Below, in pieces: positions 60,975-64,000 of a stretch of 64,000 bases of DNA. Position numbers and translations under genes: made by a program. Below the pieces are notes generated by a model. That model saw only the letters and a list, made by a program, of their open reading frames with translations. It was not told the DNA's origin and did no database searches. The stretch spans positions 24,048,387 to 24,112,386 of the forward strand of contig JAVDOI010000007.1 in the NCBI GenBank assembly GCA_032191485.1, read 5' to 3'. Source of the DNA: Leptoclinus maculatus (taxonomy: Eukaryota > Chordata > Actinopteri > Perciformes > Stichaeidae). How positions within the stretch are numbered: the stretch's first letter is position 1; the number at the start of each line of letters is the position of its first letter.

Positions 60975-61432
60975 CCTACTGGCCATCAGGGGGCGACTCC
61001 TCTGGTTGTAAATAGTAGTCCGATTGTATAGAAGTCTATGAGAAAATGACTCTACTTCTCACTTGATTTATTACCTCAGTAAACTTTGTAAACGTGAGTT
61101 TATGGTTTTCAATCTTCTTCAATACAGCATGATGTTCATTCAGTTCATTGATGGTCCCATTTAGAGTCAAATAGACCATGAAGTTGAGTATGCTTTAGGG
61201 CGGGCTACCTTGTGATTGACAAGTCGCTACCGCTACCAGAGCTGTAGACGGCATCTCTACGTCGCTCCTCCGCAGTCCAAATATGAACACTTTCGGTCAC
61301 TGGTTGCAAAAAGCCAAGATCCCAAATGGCAAAGGCCAAAATGCCGAAGTTGAGGCTTCAAAACGACAGTCCACCAACCAATGGGCGACGTCATGACAAC
61401 TCAACTTCTTTTATACAGTCTATGGGTGTAAC
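60975..61432. repeat. Interspersed fish repeat
   Basis: Begins CTACTGGCCATCAGGGGGCG, then GTATAGAAGTCTATGAGAAA, TTGATGGTCCCATTTAGAGTC, and ends TTTTATACAGTCTATGGG. This order matches, from memory, a widespread percomorph element. Confidence 0.65.
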
Positions 61433-62560
61433 TTAAGCTGTCACATCAAGAATGTACTCCCAAGATGAGAGACGGCATCAGTCGTTTCAGCAAGTGCCCC
61501 AAAATCACAAGTTTTTATTGTTCAACTGATGAAACTCTCTAGCTTTAAAAAGTAATTTAAACTCAAACCAAGATGTTTCAAGATGTCATTTTTGTGCCTA
61601 AATCTAACCAAACGTTACCATAGCACTGTGTTATGTTGATGTCGATAGGAGCATCACATCAAAAAACTTCCATGTGTTGTTTTAGAGGGCTTTTTCAATT
61701 TCTGAACTACTTTCGGCACGTGGGCAAAGCAAGAGCACGAGGACCGCTACTTCAGTGTGACTTGGTCTAATTCAATGTCCATCTCAACAGAAAACACCAA
61801 CAACAAATGTGATGCATCACCTCATTATCATATCACTCTGCCAACCTTAGCCATTTCTAGAATTAGCCTTGGACAGACTCACTCTCACACGTGACAGATC
61901 ATGGAGATATTAAAGTATTTTATAAATGTGCAAAACTTGATTCTGGGAAATGTTTCGACCCGAAGTGAAAAACTTATTTGCAAACAAAATGCTAAATGGA
62001 TCCGTTTTCTATTGACGAAATGAGGAAATGTTAATTAACGCATCTGGCTAGTCTCTAAAATTAACATATCCATAAAAAGTGACACTGTATTTCATTTGTT
62101 TCCCCTCCAAAATATCCAATCTTGCTATAAAATATCTGCTTGTAACGCTGACAGATATATGTAGAAGTTAATATATAGTTATGCAGAGTATTTAGTAAGG
62201 GAATAATAAAATGGACAGAATTGGAAATTGTATATCTAATCTCCTATTTATACAGTATTCATTCTCTATTACCATTATATGGTGTTACAGTCTATTTTTC
62301 GGCTATAATGTTGAACACAATAAAAGCCTCATAGCAATGTGATGAATTCAACCACAGTGTTGGTGCAGCAAATGCTTCCTTTGTTAAACTATTTGAACAA
62401 ACTTATTTTAATCTTATTGACAGTGTCAGAGAGGAGTTGATTCATCTCTGAGAATGTGTTAGGGTCAGGATCAAAGGTTGTTTTAATGGATTACACTATA
62501 TCGTATATTAATATAATGTAAATTATATTTGTATGGGGGCCGATGAGGGCAAAGACGTCA
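61433..62560. other. AT-rich non-coding interval
   Basis: No exon, promoter or clear repeat structure seen. Confidence 0.5.
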
Positions 62561-62584
62561 CAACGGCCCTAAACATCTCCATTA

Positions 62585-62800
62585 GCAGAAACCTGCTGCA
62601 GCCAATTCAAAAACACATACGGAAATACAACAATGGAAAAGTGCTGCAAATGAAAAAGCATTCTGCAGAAAGCCAAAACAAATACCGTAAAACAGCAAAC
62701 CCGCTGCAAATACAGAAATTATGCAAATGAATAACATACAAACCCCGAAAAACAAATGCAACAGAAAAAAACGCTGCATCAACGCAGCAGAAGTTGTGGA
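62585..62800. repeat. Degenerate tandem-like repeat (GCTGCAAATACAGAAA type)
   Basis: Variants of CTGCAAAT(G/A)-AAA, CTGCAGAAA and ACAGCAAAC recur through the block. Open frames across it are artefacts of A-rich repetition. Confidence 0.45.
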
Positions 62801-64000
62801 TTTGCAGTGTGTTTGGTGTTAACGTATTTGTTTCTTCATTTCCTGGTTTTGTATACGATTGTAAATTTGCATCTTTTCTGCATGTTTCTGCATGGTTAGT
62901 TTGTCCTTCCGCCATCGTTAAGAACGGAGACTACTGAATATATTTCGTCAGAACATACGTGTATGCCAATGATCTTTGCAGTGAGTTCAAGGTCAAATTC
63001 GGACAAAAATACACGAGGTAACTTGATGTGTTTGATTGGCATGACCTTTTTTTGAGGTTGGGCTCATGTGTTGAGGCTGGAACAGTGAATAAGTCACATC
63101 TGGACTTACTCCTGTTTGGCTCCCCTCACATAGAGTGAAAATCCCCACCACTCAGCAGGTTCACCTCGTTTTGAATTGGACGGGGTGCTGATGTTAGCCA
63201 GTCAGCACTTTAACAGTCTTAAAATTCATTCAGTTTAACTAATTAAATTCAGTTTGAAAAAAATATATATTTGCAAGAAGAGAAAGGGCATCTTTTTGTA
63301 TCCTAAACATCAAGTATAGAAAATGAACAAAAACACGCTGTCTATGTAGACGTGAAATTCACTTCATGTGCTATGAAGTCAATCCTGATTAGAACAATTA
63401 TAAGTGAGGTATAACAAGTTTGATTGTGTGAAGTCAAGCATTAATCTGAATACAATTTTTCTGCAGCTGGCGGAGGCATTTTTCTTGAATTGGTATTTGG
63501 AGTTTATAGTTTTATTTTGGAGAAAACAACACATACATTGGAGAATTGTCTCAACTGTTTTTACAGAACAGACATAACATTTGTTTACACACATGCAAAC
63601 AATTGGCAGAAAGGAGATTAAGAGATGGAAAATGTAAAAAAAAAAAAAGAAGAATGCACAAAAAGCCCACATTGTAGTTTCTGGTTTGAGATGTGCATAC
63701 AAATATAGACCGATTGGTCCAAAAGAACAGGAATAGCTGAGTAATAAATGAGTTCTTTGTGCAAGTGGTATTTCCCTATTAAATCAGAAAATGAGTCCTT
63801 TAAAAGCTGGAGGAGGACAAGCTCTGGAGTGGAGGGTTTTAGTCACAGAGCTTGACATTTTTTCATGAGTCTAACATTAACCAAACCTGGGGCGAATTGA
63901 GATTTTAGTCAGTTGAGGTAACTGACGAGTTTGTTTTCTCTCCAGGGAGTAAAACAACATCACCTGTTTAATATTAGTTGCCAAATCTTTAACAATTTCT
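62801..64000. other. Non-coding right end of window
   Basis: AT-rich sequence with poly-A near 63637-63648. Nothing further is supported. Confidence 0.5.

Noticed and set aside
60975..61432. Protein-coding gene at 61 kb
   Set aside because: The block matches the order of a common fish interspersed repeat and has no sustained frame.

Overview
The window looks like a gene-dense piece of a teleost fish genome. Seven multi-exon vertebrate genes are recognisable from their conceptual translations, with short introns and canonical GT-AG junctions. The DNA between them carries interspersed elements and long CA/GT, GA and poly-G tracts of the kind common in ray-finned fish. The repeat attribution is from memory, not from a search.

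Layout from the left. 222-1227 (+): three exons from the C-terminal WD-repeat part of an axonemal dynein intermediate chain (DNAI4/WDR78-like), with an apparent frame-breaking deletion in the middle exon. 2344-3006: a possible small gene that I do not recognise. 5972-10575 (+): a complete 7-exon SNX22-like PX-domain gene (196 aa). 13047-17428 (-): a complete thymine DNA glycosylase gene (TDG, 415 aa, 9 coding exons). 18639-19261 (+): UQCC6/BRAWNIN (75 aa), head to head with TDG. 20072-21379 (+): EFCAB10 (134 aa). 22495-28987 (+): SAMM50 (469 aa, 15 exons). 30067-36403 (+): API5 (527 aa, 14 exons). These genes have independent roles: cilia (DNAI4, EFCAB10), endosomal sorting (SNX22), base excision repair (TDG), mitochondrial assembly (UQCC6, SAMM50) and nuclear anti-apoptotic/RNA-linked function (API5). 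They do not form a pathway. Their human counterparts lie on six different chromosomes, so the arrangement reflects fish-lineage shuffling.

From about 36.5 kb to the right end (27 kb) I find no convincing protein-coding gene. The 39.8-57 kb part is nevertheless structured. It has three canonical RE1/NRSE motifs (REST sites) at 39900, 45088 and 47759, and a fourth RE1 with correctly oriented half-sites split by 7 extra bases at 50872. Full palindromic CREs lie at 45922, 49533, 56937, 59647 and 59755. There are TATA or CCAAT core promoters near 42063, 50136 and 53504-53561, and near-consensus splice donors at 46756, 50322, 52681 and 56905. My reading, which is inference, is that this is the alternative-promoter and 5'-exon region of a large, REST-silenced, activity-responsive neuronal gene whose coding body lies to the right of the window. 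This is the part most worth a second look.
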